Positions 52,406 to 59,428 of a stretch of DNA of 64,000 nt are shown one piece after another; position 1 is the stretch's first letter, and each line of letters begins with the position of its first letter. The translations under genes were made by a program, and so were the position numbers. Source of the DNA: Opitutus sp. (lineage in GTDB: Bacteria > Verrucomicrobiota > Verrucomicrobiia > Opitutales > Opitutaceae). Location of the stretch: NCBI GenBank assembly GCA_024998815.1, contig JACEUQ010000002.1, forward strand, positions 1 to 64,000, in the 5' to 3' direction. The notes beneath the pieces are model-generated. The model saw nothing but the letters and a program-made list of their open reading frames with translations. It did no database searches and was not told where the DNA came from.

Positions 52406-54244
52406 ATGGACGCCAAGCCCACCAACGCCGCGCTCGGGCGCATCCGCCGCCTACTTCCCCACCTACGACCAGCGCGCTGGGACATTCTCGGCGGGTTGCT
52501 GGCGGGCGTGGTCTACTCGATTAGCAGTGGCGTGGGCCTGCCGGTGATGTTCAAAACCACCATGCCGATTTTTTTCGGCAAACCCGAGGAGGCGTCCCCC
52601 TTTGTGGTTAAATGGTCGCAATACTTTTTCGGTGAACAGTACGCAGGGAAACTTTTGATCACCGCCTGCCTGGGCCTGCCCTTGATCTTCGCCATCCGAG
52701 GCGCCGCCGCATTTGCGAACCGCTACCTCATCACACGCGGCGGCTACATCATTCTGGAAAGCCTCCGCATGGAGGTTTTCGACCGCCTGCAAAAACTCCC
52801 CCTCGCCTTTTACCAAAAGCATAAGTCCGGCGACCTTCAGTCACGGCTCATGAGCGACACCCAGGGCCTGAACAACTGCATCACGCAAGTCAGCACCGAG
52901 ATTGTGAAGCAGCCGCTCACTTTGGTGTTCTCCATCGGCACCCTGCTCTACCTCGCCATCACCGAACGCAGCGCCCTCTTCGCTTTGGTGGCGCTCATCA
53001 GCGTGCCGCTTTGCGTGTTGCCGATCCGCATGGCGGCCAAGCGCATCAAAAAACGCTCCCGCCAGCTCGCCGAAAACAATGGTGAACTCGCCTCAATCAC
53101 CAACGAAACCCTGCAATCCCCCGCCGAGATCCAAGCCTACAATCTTCAATCGCAGCAGCGCACGCGTTTCAACCTGCTCACCCGTGAGATTTTCCGCCTC
53201 GGCATCAAGGCGGTCAAATACGACGCGGTCACCAGCCCGCTGATCGAATTTATCTCCGTGCTCGGCTTTGCAATCGCGCTCTACGTGAGCGTGGGCAACG
53301 GCATGACATTTGGAACCTTCAGCGCGCTCGGCCTTGCCCTTTACCTGTGCTACGAGCCGATCAAAAAACTCAGCAGCCTCAACGCCGCCCTTAAAAACGG
53401 CGAGGTCAGCCTAGAGCGGCTCGAAGCCGTCTTGCACGCCACCGACACCGTGCCCGACCCCGTTTCACCCGTGGCGCTGCCGCCTGCCGCACCCACCCTG
53501 CGTTTCGAACGCGTCGGCTTCGCCTACGACACCGCCGACCAGTCCACCCAACGCCAGGCCGCCCTCCGCGACATCACCCTCACCATCCGCCCCGGCGAGA
53601 CCGTGGCCTTAGTCGGCCCCAGCGGCGCCGGCAAATCCACCTTCGCGGCCCTGATCCCGCGTTTCTACGACCCCACCGCCGGCTCGATCACCTTTAACGA
53701 CGTGGACCTGCGCGCCGTCACCAAAAAGGAGCTACGCGACCGCATCGCGCTCGTCTCCCAATCGCCGGTTTTGTTCAACGCTACCCTCGCCGACAACATC
53801 CGCGCCGGCCGACTTGGCGCGAGCGACGCCGAGGTGTTGGCTGCCGCCGAAAAGGCCCACCTCGGGGCCTTCATCGCCACGCTTCCGCAAGGCCTGCAAA
53901 CCTCCATGGGTGAGCGCGGTTCCAGTCTCTCCGGCGGCCAACGCCAACGTGTCGCCATCGCCCGCGCCTTTTTGAAGGACGCACCCATCCTCATTTTGGA
54001 CGAAGCCACCAGCGCGCTCGACAGCGAGAGCGAGGCGTCGATCCAAGCCGCGTTGCAAGAACTCGCGAAGGGCCGCACCACGCTCATGATTGCGCACCGC
54101 TTCAGCTCCATCCGCCACGCCACGCGCATTCTCGTATTTGAGGACGGCCGCATCGTTGCCGATGGCCCCCACGACGAGCTTTACGCCACCAGCCCGCTCT
54201 ACCGCAGCCTGTACGACCAACAGGCCCCTGCGCGTAGCTCATAG
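52406..54244 (+). CDS. MsbA-like ABC transporter, ATP-binding and permease
   Basis: ATG 52406 gives 612 residues with an N-terminal six-helix transmembrane domain (FAIRGAAAFANRYLITRGGY, FAIALYVSVGNGMTFGTFSA) and an ATPase domain with Walker A VGPSGAGKSTFAALIP, Q-loop LVSQSPVLFN, signature SLSGGQRQRVAIARAFL and Walker B ILILDEATSALD. Such half-transporters flip lipids or export peptides and polyketides. It follows the CrtI-like gene by 146 bp. Its stop codon TAG is formed by the first repeats of the heptamer satellite (Arg-Ser-Ser-stop). Confidence 0.92.
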   Translation: MDAKPTNAALGRIRRLLPHLRPARWDILGGLLAGVVYSISSGVGLPVMFKTTMPIFFGKPEEASPFVVKWSQYFFGEQYAGKLLITACLGLPLIFAIRGAAAFANRYLITRGGYIILESLRMEVFDRLQKLPLAFYQKHKSGDLQSRLMSDTQGLNNCITQVSTEIVKQPLTLVFSIGTLLYLAITERSALFALVALISVPLCVLPIRMAAKRIKKRSRQLAENNGELASITNETLQSPAEIQAYNLQSQQRTRFNLLTREIFRLGIKAVKYDAVTSPLIEFISVLGFAIALYVSVGNGMTFGTFSALGLALYLCYEPIKKLSSLNAALKNGEVSLERLEAVLHATDTVPDPVSPVALPPAAPTLRFERVGFAYDTADQSTQRQAALRDITLTIRPGETVALVGPSGAGKSTFAALIPRFYDPTAGSITFNDVDLRAVTKKELRDRIALVSQSPVLFNATLADNIRAGRLGASDAEVLAAAEKAHLGAFIATLPQGLQTSMGERGSSLSGGQRQRVAIARAFLKDAPILILDEATSALDSESEASIQAALQELAKGRTTLMIAHRFSSIRHATRILVFEDGRIVADGPHDELYATSPLYRSLYDQQAPARSS

Positions 54245-54550
54245 CTCATAGCTCATAGCTCACAGCTCATAGCTCATAGCTCACAGCTCATAGCTCATAG
54301 CTCACAGCTCATAGCTCATAGCTCACAGCTCATAGCTCATAGCTCACAGCTCATAGCTCATAGCTCATAGCTCATAGCTCACAGCTCATAGCTCACAGCT
54401 CATAGCTCATAGCTCACAGCTCATAGCTCATAGCTCACAGCTCATAGCTCATAGCTCACAGCTCATAGCTCATAGCTCACAGCTCATAGCTCATAGCTCA
54501 CAGCTCATAGCTCATAGCTCATAGCTCATAGCTCACAGCTCACAGCTCAC
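54237..54550. repeat. heptanucleotide satellite, about 45 copies
   Basis: Perfect 7-bp units of TAGCTCA and CAGCTCA run for about 310 bp. For most of the length the order is two T-units then one C-unit, giving a 21-bp higher-order period. It fills most of the 371-bp gap between the ABC transporter and dnaX. The remaining 64 bp hold no gene I can see. Confidence 0.97.
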
Positions 54551-54614
54551 TTTTTGCCCGGATCACGGTGTTTTCGATTGCGATAGGCAGGGCGGATCCT
54601 GCAACTAACTAGCA

Positions 54615-55778
54615 GTGTCATCCGCCTATCAGGTCATTGCCCGCAAGTGGCGCCCGCAGACGTTCCAGGACGTTGTCGGCCAGGATCATGTCGTGCGCAC
54701 CCTGCGTAACGCCATTGGGCGTAACCGCATCGCCCACGCCTATCTGTTCGTCGGCCCGCGTGGCACCGGAAAAACCTCCACCGCGCGTATTTTTGCCAAG
54801 GCGCTCAATTGCACCGACGGTCCCAAGGCGGACTTCGATCCCAAGGATCCGGCCGTGCAGGCGATCACCGATGGGACCTCGATGGACGTGATCGAGATCG
54901 ACGGTGCGTCGAACAACTCCGTCGACCAAATCCGCGAGTTGCGCGACGACGTGCGCTACGCCCCAACCCAGGGGAAATACAAAATCTACATCATCGACGA
55001 GGTGCACATGCTCTCCAACCAGGCGTTCAACGCGCTGTTGAAGACCCTCGAAGAGCCGCCCGAGCACGTGAAGTTCGTCTTCGCCACGACCGACGTGCAA
55101 AAGGTGCTGCCCACGATCCTGTCGCGCTGCCAGCGCTTCGACCTCAAGCCGATCCCAAGCGAATTGATCGTGCAACGCCTGCAAACCATCGCGGTTGAGG
55201 AAAAGATCAACGTTACCCCCGAAGCACTGGCCTGTATCGCCCGTATGGCCGACGGCGGTATGCGCGATGCCCAGTCGATCTTCGACCAGATGATTTCGTT
55301 CTGCGGCTCCGACATCGCCGAAGCCGACGTGCTGGATGTGTACGGCCTGGTTTCAGGCGAGAAAATCAACGCGTTGGCCGGTGCCGTTGCTGCGGGCGAC
55401 CACCAAAAGATCATCGCCCTCGTCGACGAGTGCGATGAAAGCGGCCGCGACTTGGTCCGGCTGCTCACCGATATGCAGGCCTTGGTGCGCAACGCCCTGC
55501 TCGACGCCATCGCCAAGGGCGGGCGCAGCGAACGGCTGGGCGGCGTGTCCATGACCACCGAGCAGCTCACGCGTCTGCTGGATGGCCTGCGCGAGGGCGA
55601 AGGCGGCGTGAAACTCGGACTGGCGGAAAAAATCAATTTTGAGGTCACGCTGCTCAAGGCAGTCGAGGCCAGCCGGTCCCGCGCCATCGATTCGCTCATC
55701 AAAGAGCTCGCAGCCCTGGCCGAAGAATCCGCGATTGCGGAATCGGCCTCGGGCGACAGCGAAAAAAAAAAGGTCTGA
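54615..55778 (+). CDS. dnaX: DNA polymerase III subunit gamma/tau, zero-frame (short) product
   Basis: GTG 54615 starts the 387-residue zero-frame product. It holds the clamp-loader AAA+ fold: [20 protein letters not shown], Walker [21 protein letters not shown], the Walker B-like [40 protein letters not shown] (sensor 1 and SRC motif) and a C-terminal lid and collar. The region between Walker A and [16 protein letters not shown] lacks the cysteines of the usual zinc module (only ALNC is left). The frame ends EKKKV stop right after an A10 run; the -1 frame stays open to 56260. It loads the sliding clamp at replication forks. Confidence 0.95.
   Translation: MSSAYQVIARKWRPQTFQDVVGQDHVVRTLRNAIGRNRIAHAYLFVGPRGTGKTSTARIFAKALNCTDGPKADFDPKDPAVQAITDGTSMDVIEIDGASNNSVDQIRELRDDVRYAPTQGKYKIYIIDEVHMLSNQAFNALLKTLEEPPEHVKFVFATTDVQKVLPTILSRCQRFDLKPIPSELIVQRLQTIAVEEKINVTPEALACIARMADGGMRDAQSIFDQMISFCGSDIAEADVLDVYGLVSGEKINALAGAVAAGDHQKIIALVDECDESGRDLVRLLTDMQALVRNALLDAIAKGGRSERLGGVSMTTEQLTRLLDGLREGEGGVKLGLAEKINFEVTLLKAVEASRSRAIDSLIKELAALAEESAIAESASGDSEKKKV
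55762..55771 (+). promoter_or_regulatory. A10 run, candidate programmed frameshift or transcript slippage site in dnaX
   Basis: Ten A residues lie in the codons GAA AAA AAA AAG. Zero-frame reading stops at TGA 55776. Moving back one base gives GGT CTG ATT AAT CGG TTG and an open frame to 56260. A small hairpin CCTCG-CAAT-CGAGG at 55804-55817 lies downstream, perhaps too far to act as the stimulator. Confidence 0.65.
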
Positions 55779-55786
55779 TTAATCGG

Positions 55787-56260
55787 TTGGAGTCGCGGCT
55801 GATCCTCGCAATCGAGGTATCCAAGGCGGCCCAGCCATTGATCGTCAGCGCAGAGGAACCCGAAGCCGACGCACCGGATGAAGACGCCGGCGAGGCCGGT
55901 CAGGTCACGCTCCCCGGAGTCGAGGTTACACCCGTAGCGAGCGATCCAGAGCGCGGCCGAGCCGACGACATGGGTTCCGCCATGCCGCCAACCGACGATG
56001 ACGGCCCGAAGTGGCCGGACGAAGTTGCCGAGTCGGGCATGCGCGCCGAGGCGACTCAGCGCGGCGAGACGTTATCCTCGAAAGCGGCGCGGGAAGCCGC
56101 TGAAGCGTTGGCCGAGGCGGCGGCGGAAAAGCGCAACCTGCCTCCGCTCGACGATCTGATTAACCAAATCCCTGCCGACATCCGTGACACGCTCGAAGAC
56201 CTGTTTCGGGTGAAGTTCAACAAAGTTGCCCGCGCGCCGAAAAAATCGCTCAAAGCGTAA
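55787..56260 (+). CDS. dnaX: probable C-terminal (tau) region of dnaX in the -1 frame
   Basis: This frame has no credible start of its own (only TTG at 55787, no leader) and continues dnaX without a stop if the ribosome or polymerase slips at the A10 run. The joined protein would have about 548 residues. The segment is acidic and low-complexity first (EEPEADAPDEDAGEAGQ), then a helical Ala/Glu part, and ends with the compact NLPPLDDLINQIPADIRDTL and a basic tail. In other bacteria the tau tail binds the polymerase alpha subunit and helicase. If no slippage occurs this would be a separate or dead reading frame; an assembly error in the A run is also possible. Confidence 0.7.
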   Translation: MESRLILAIEVSKAAQPLIVSAEEPEADAPDEDAGEAGQVTLPGVEVTPVASDPERGRADDMGSAMPPTDDDGPKWPDEVAESGMRAEATQRGETLSSKAAREAAEALAEAAAEKRNLPPLDDLINQIPADIRDTLEDLFRVKFNKVARAPKKSLKA

Positions 56261-56329
56261 TATCGCTCTCGTTCACGCTGAGCTTAACTAAAACGGTTCT
56301 CTGGTGAACGTAGAGCTTTAGGCAAACAC

Positions 56330-56398
56330 CCTGAGCTCACGCTCAAGGCCACAAGGAAATTATCCCCCAAGAGTGCGGACTTGAGCGTGAGCTCAAGG
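56330..56398. repeat. REP-like hairpin pair, right hairpin adjoining the IS
   Basis: CCTGAGCTCACGCTCAAGG at 56330-56348 and ACTTGAGCGTGAGCTCAAGG at 56379-56398. The right hairpin is repeated on the far side of the insertion sequence at 58219-58238. Confidence 0.9.
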
Positions 56399-56448
56399 CT
56401 GGAGTTTGGCCCCAAAAGCAGGTGGATGCGAAGCGGCCGGAGGCCCGG

Positions 56449-57861
56449 TTACGCAGCGCGGAAGAGTGCTTCAGCCAAGAAGGGTGGCGCTTTTGATGAG
56501 TTCGTGGAGGGAGGGTCGGTCGACGTGAAGTCGGAGAAACTCTCTGGGGCGATCTGGTCGGCCCAGCATTCGCTGCGCAGGGTGCGCAAGAGGTCCCCCG
56601 TGGAACTGGTCGCAGGCGAGGCGCCCGAAGAGTGCGTGCGCCATTTGGGCGGGCGAAGATGCGGCGGCGGATCAGGGGTTTGCCCCGCAGGATCGCCGAA
56701 GAGCAGGGCGGCGATTAACAACAGCGCATAGGCGGCGACGGTGGCGGCGGGTTGGTTGCGGTTGGAGGCGGCGGTGCGCAGTTGTGCCTGGCCGGTGCCG
56801 ATCAGGGTTTTCTCATCCCGGAAGTTTCCCTCGATGACCCAACGCCAGAGGTAATACTGGAGTTGGTCACCCACGGGCATATCCGGGTCGGTGCAAACCA
56901 AGAAGGCAGGCTGGCGATAGAGCAGCTTCGAGCCTGCGCGCAATCGGTAGCCCACCGGGGCGATCACCATGACTTGCAACGGGAGCGTCGCCCCGGCTTT
57001 ACGCCACAGCACCGGCCCGAGGGTCTTGATTTTAAAGGTGTGCTTTTTTCCGGCCGCATAAGCCTCGACGCTTTGCCAGGCCACGGTGTCGTCGGTGCGC
57101 AGCTCTTCCGGGGTCTGGACCGGCGCGCCATAGACCGGCGGGCGACCGGTGGCCGCGGGTGGTCCAGGCAGGGCGTTGAGCACGGCGTCCCGGCGGATCC
57201 GGCCGATATAAACGGTCTTGGCGGGCAGGCCCTTGAGTACGACCGCATTGGTGTAACTGCCATCGCCGGCGACCACCAGTTTGCGCGTGTCTGGCAGCGC
57301 CTGGCGAAGCTGCTGGATGCGGGCGAGCGCGACGACATTAAGCCGCTGCTGTTTTTTCTTCTCCGTGTACTGCTGAACCTCGTCGGTAGTGGCTTTTTTA
57401 CCCGGCTTTGGCGGCGTCGGCGCGTGGGTGAAATCCACCGGAATCATCCGGGCGTGTCCGTCGGAACCAGGCCAGGCCGCAGAGAGTTGCACATAGCGCT
57501 GGCCGCGCACCAGGTTGGTTTGGAACGCGGGGCCGAGCGGATCGCGTTTCCAGCCGACGCCGTCGATCTTGACCCCGGTTTTGCGTACCAGGGTGTCATC
57601 GATGGCGGCCACCAACGGGGTAAGCGCCGGCAGGTTTACCTCAAGCTCATGGAGGACCGTGCGGAAAAGCCCCGCCGGCTTCACCCGGTCACGCGAATAC
57701 AACCGGTAGTCGGCCGTCCAGTCCTGCTGGGCACGCCCGCACAGACAAATCAGGTTGGTAAGAGTCCCCCGGCACGGTGAAACCAGTGCCGCCATGAGAT
57801 GCCCCTGCAGTCTCCGGGCGCACTCGGGGGCGGCGCAAGCCGCAGCACAAGCCCGTTTCAT
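56449..57861 (-). CDS. IS4/IS701-like DDE transposase
   Basis: ATG 57861 overlaps the stop of the AbrB-like gene (ATGA); it gives 470 residues. The catalytic acids fit Asp in PLVAAIDDTLVRKTG, Asp in KLVVAGDGSYTNAV and Glu in the signature YLWRWVIEGNFRDEK, which matches the IS4-type Y-(2)-R-(3)-E-(6)-K pattern. An N-terminal helical region (TLTNLICLCGRAQQDWTADY) probably binds the ends. The protein looks intact. Confidence 0.92.
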   Translation of the reverse strand: MKRACAAACAAPECARRLQGHLMAALVSPCRGTLTNLICLCGRAQQDWTADYRLYSRDRVKPAGLFRTVLHELEVNLPALTPLVAAIDDTLVRKTGVKIDGVGWKRDPLGPAFQTNLVRGQRYVQLSAAWPGSDGHARMIPVDFTHAPTPPKPGKKATTDEVQQYTEKKKQQRLNVVALARIQQLRQALPDTRKLVVAGDGSYTNAVVLKGLPAKTVYIGRIRRDAVLNALPGPPAATGRPPVYGAPVQTPEELRTDDTVAWQSVEAYAAGKKHTFKIKTLGPVLWRKAGATLPLQVMVIAPVGYRLRAGSKLLYRQPAFLVCTDPDMPVGDQLQYYLWRWVIEGNFRDEKTLIGTGQAQLRTAASNRNQPAATVAAYALLLIAALLFGDPAGQTPDPPPHLRPPKWRTHSSGASPATSSTGDLLRTLRSECWADQIAPESFSDFTSTDPPSTNSSKAPPFLAEALFRAA

Positions 57862-58115
57862 AAGTCGTCCCAGCCGATCGGATAAACCCAACTGGACTTT
57901 TTTTTAACGCCTACGTCCACCAGCTCGGGCGTGACCGGCATAACGGGCGCGACCAGACTGCGTGAGAGGACCAAATGATGCGCGTCGGTGACGGTCCACT
58001 CGACGGCCTCCGACTTGGCGAACCCCATCGTCTGGGCGATGGAAGCGGGTAATGTCACATACCACTGCTCACTGTTTTTGCGGATGATGCGCTGAACTTT
58101 GGTGGTGGTGCTCAT
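57858..58115 (-). CDS. AbrB/MazE/SpoVT-like DNA-binding protein, coupled to the transposase
   Basis: ATG 58115 gives 85 residues with the swapped-hairpin fold text KVQRIIRKNSEQWYVTLPAS and IAQTMGFAKSEAVEWTVTD. In antitoxins such domains bind operators as dimers. Here there is no toxin: the next gene, sharing four bases, is the transposase, and both lie inside the same inverted repeats. It may repress the element's promoter or take part in transposition. Confidence 0.82.
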   Translation of the reverse strand: MSTTTKVQRIIRKNSEQWYVTLPASIAQTMGFAKSEAVEWTVTDAHHLVLSRSLVAPVMPVTPELVDVGVKKKSSWVYPIGWDDL

Positions 58116-58218
58116 GGTCCGACACCATCGTTCATGGCCACGCTTTTTCCCATGGGCCCGACGCCCCATTTATCTCTACGGCCTTCTCCGGGCCAACTAG
58201 TCAGAGGCCAAACTCCAG

Positions 58219-58238
58219 ACTTGAGCGTGAGCTCAAGG
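58219..58238. repeat. REP-like hairpin, right copy of the IS target duplication
   Basis: ACTTGAGCGTGAGCTCAAGG, identical to 56379-56398 on the other side of the IS. Confidence 0.9.
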
Positions 58239-58239
58239 A

Positions 58240-58411
58240 TGCCGTGACCCGAATGGCACTTAGTTAGGCCGGAGCGCCCCAACGGGGCATTCTAACGCAG
58301 CCTAGGGCAACGCCCTAGGAATCAATGGGTAAGGACGCAAGCCCTGAAGGGGCGCCTTAACCGAAAAATGACGATCACACCCCTTAACTAAGTGCCATTC
58401 TGCCGTGACCC
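58240..58411. mobile_element. 150-bp MITE-like element with 11-bp target duplication
   Basis: Perfect 16-bp terminal inverted repeats GAATGGCACTTAGTTA (58251-58266) and TAACTAAGTGCCATTC (58385-58400) enclose GC-rich hairpin sequence including GCGCCCCAACGGGGC and CCTAGGGCAACGCCCTAGG. TGCCGTGACCC stands on both sides (58240-58250 and 58401-58411). It encodes no protein. The duplication length fits a DDE-type, possibly IS4-like, transposase supplied in trans. Confidence 0.9.
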
Positions 58412-58445
58412 AAAACTTGAACGATCAAAGCGTAAGAGGGGAAAA

Positions 58446-58952
58446 CTAAGCGAGGATTTCGAGGCAATCCGCCGCGATGCACACGTGCAGGCCCTGCTGG
58501 AGAACGTCCACCGCCACGATGATGCCCTTGGGGCTCGCAGGGTCATCGACCACGCCTTCCAGGCCCCACAACGGGCCACTGACCACCTTGACGCGGGTCC
58601 CGCGCTCCATAACGGGGCGCAGGCTGATTTCGAAGCCCGAAGCCACCATCGCACGCACATCGGCCATTTGGCGCAGAAACTGTGACTCGTTACCCACGGG
58701 AATCACTCGGGCGAGCAAGTCCTGCTGATAAATACGGGCTTTGTTTTCCAGAACGACTTGGGCAAAAACATAGCCAGGGAAAAGCGGCTTGGTGAAGCGC
58801 TTGGTTCGCGGGCCGTAGTTTTTAACACTCTCCGTGGTCGGCAGGTAGTGCTCGATTTTTTCAGCCACCAGCAACGCGGCGAGTTTCTTTTCGCAGCGCG
58901 GCTTGGTGTGGCAAACAAACCACCGTAACTCGTCGGGGGCCGGGGTGCTCAC
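58446..58952 (-). CDS. NusG-like transcription elongation/antitermination protein (specialised paralogue)
   Basis: GTG 58952 overlaps the aroQ stop (GTGA). The 168-residue product has an NGN domain ([60 protein letters not shown]) and a C-terminal KOW domain ([20 protein letters not shown]). The [10 protein letters not shown] text is more like RfaH/UpxY-type paralogues than housekeeping NusG. Such proteins help RNA polymerase read long operons; being the last gene in the PKS operon it could act on this operon or a distant glycan locus. Confidence 0.88.
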   Translation of the reverse strand: MSTPAPDELRWFVCHTKPRCEKKLAALLVAEKIEHYLPTTESVKNYGPRTKRFTKPLFPGYVFAQVVLENKARIYQQDLLARVIPVGNESQFLRQMADVRAMVASGFEISLRPVMERGTRVKVVSGPLWGLEGVVDDPASPKGIIVAVDVLQQGLHVCIAADCLEILA

Positions 58953-59377
58953 CGTTTCAGCAAAAACCGCACGGCGGCGAAATAGCCCTCAAGCCCGAGC
59001 CCGCTGATGACCGCCAAGGCGATCGGCGCAGTCAACGAGGTGTGCCGAAACTCTTCGCGTTTGTAGATATTGGAGATGTGCACTTCCACGGCGGGAATGT
59101 GCGCGCCGGCCAAGGCATCGCGCAGGGCAACACTGGTGTGCGTGAGAGCGGCGCCGTTGATGACGATACCATCGAGCTTCGCATCGGCGAGCGCCCCAAT
59201 TTTATCGATGAGCGCGCCCTCGTGGTTGGACTGGAAAAAGTCGAGCTTGGCCACGCCCGAGAACTCGGCGCGCAGGGACGCCTCCAAGTCGGCAAGGGTC
59301 GTGTGGCCGTAGATCTCGGGTTCACGTTTGCCGAGGCGGTCGAGATTGGGGCCGTTGAGAATGGCGATGGTTTTCAT
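58949..59377 (-). CDS. aroQ: 3-dehydroquinate dehydratase, type II
   Basis: ATG 59377 gives 142 residues, the family's usual size. Key text: [21 protein letters not shown] with the catalytic Tyr, [34 protein letters not shown] and [20 protein letters not shown] with the catalytic His. It removes water from 3-dehydroquinate in the shikimate pathway. It lies between a type III PKS gene and the NusG-like gene in one operon, which is unusual company. Confidence 0.95.
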   Translation of the reverse strand: MKTIAILNGPNLDRLGKREPEIYGHTTLADLEASLRAEFSGVAKLDFFQSNHEGALIDKIGALADAKLDGIVINGAALTHTSVALRDALAGAHIPAVEVHISNIYKREEFRHTSLTAPIALAVISGLGLEGYFAAVRFLLKR

Positions 59378-59428
59378 CGGTAGACCCAAGGCACTAATAG
59401 ACAACGCGTGACGGCGTCACGCCTTCTT

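Larger units (their letters stand above)
56399..58218 (-). mobile_element. IS4-type insertion sequence with AbrB-like gene, flanked by a 20-bp duplication of a REP hairpin
   Basis: The element is 1,820 bp with 13-bp perfect terminal inverted repeats: CTGGAGTTTGGCC at 56399-56411 and GGCCAAACTCCAG at 58206-58218. Directly outside both ends is ACTTGAGCGTGAGCTCAAGG (56379-56398, 58219-58238). Removing the IS and one copy restores a normal REP hairpin followed by ATGCCGTGACCC, as in the copy at 9670-9689 which is followed by ATGCTGTATCCC. It carries two coupled genes on the minus strand. Confidence 0.92.

Noticed and set aside
54551-54614. Signal recognition particle RNA upstream of dnaX
   Set aside because: The gap is too short and lacks the conserved GGAAGGAAGCAG-type loop.
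56381-56731. 116-codon plus-strand frame at the end of the IS
   Set aside because: It runs across the IS end and antisense to the transposase; no family.
57858-58115. Toxin-antitoxin module based on the AbrB/MazE-like gene
   Set aside because: The only adjacent gene within the same element is the transposase; no toxin-sized frame is present.
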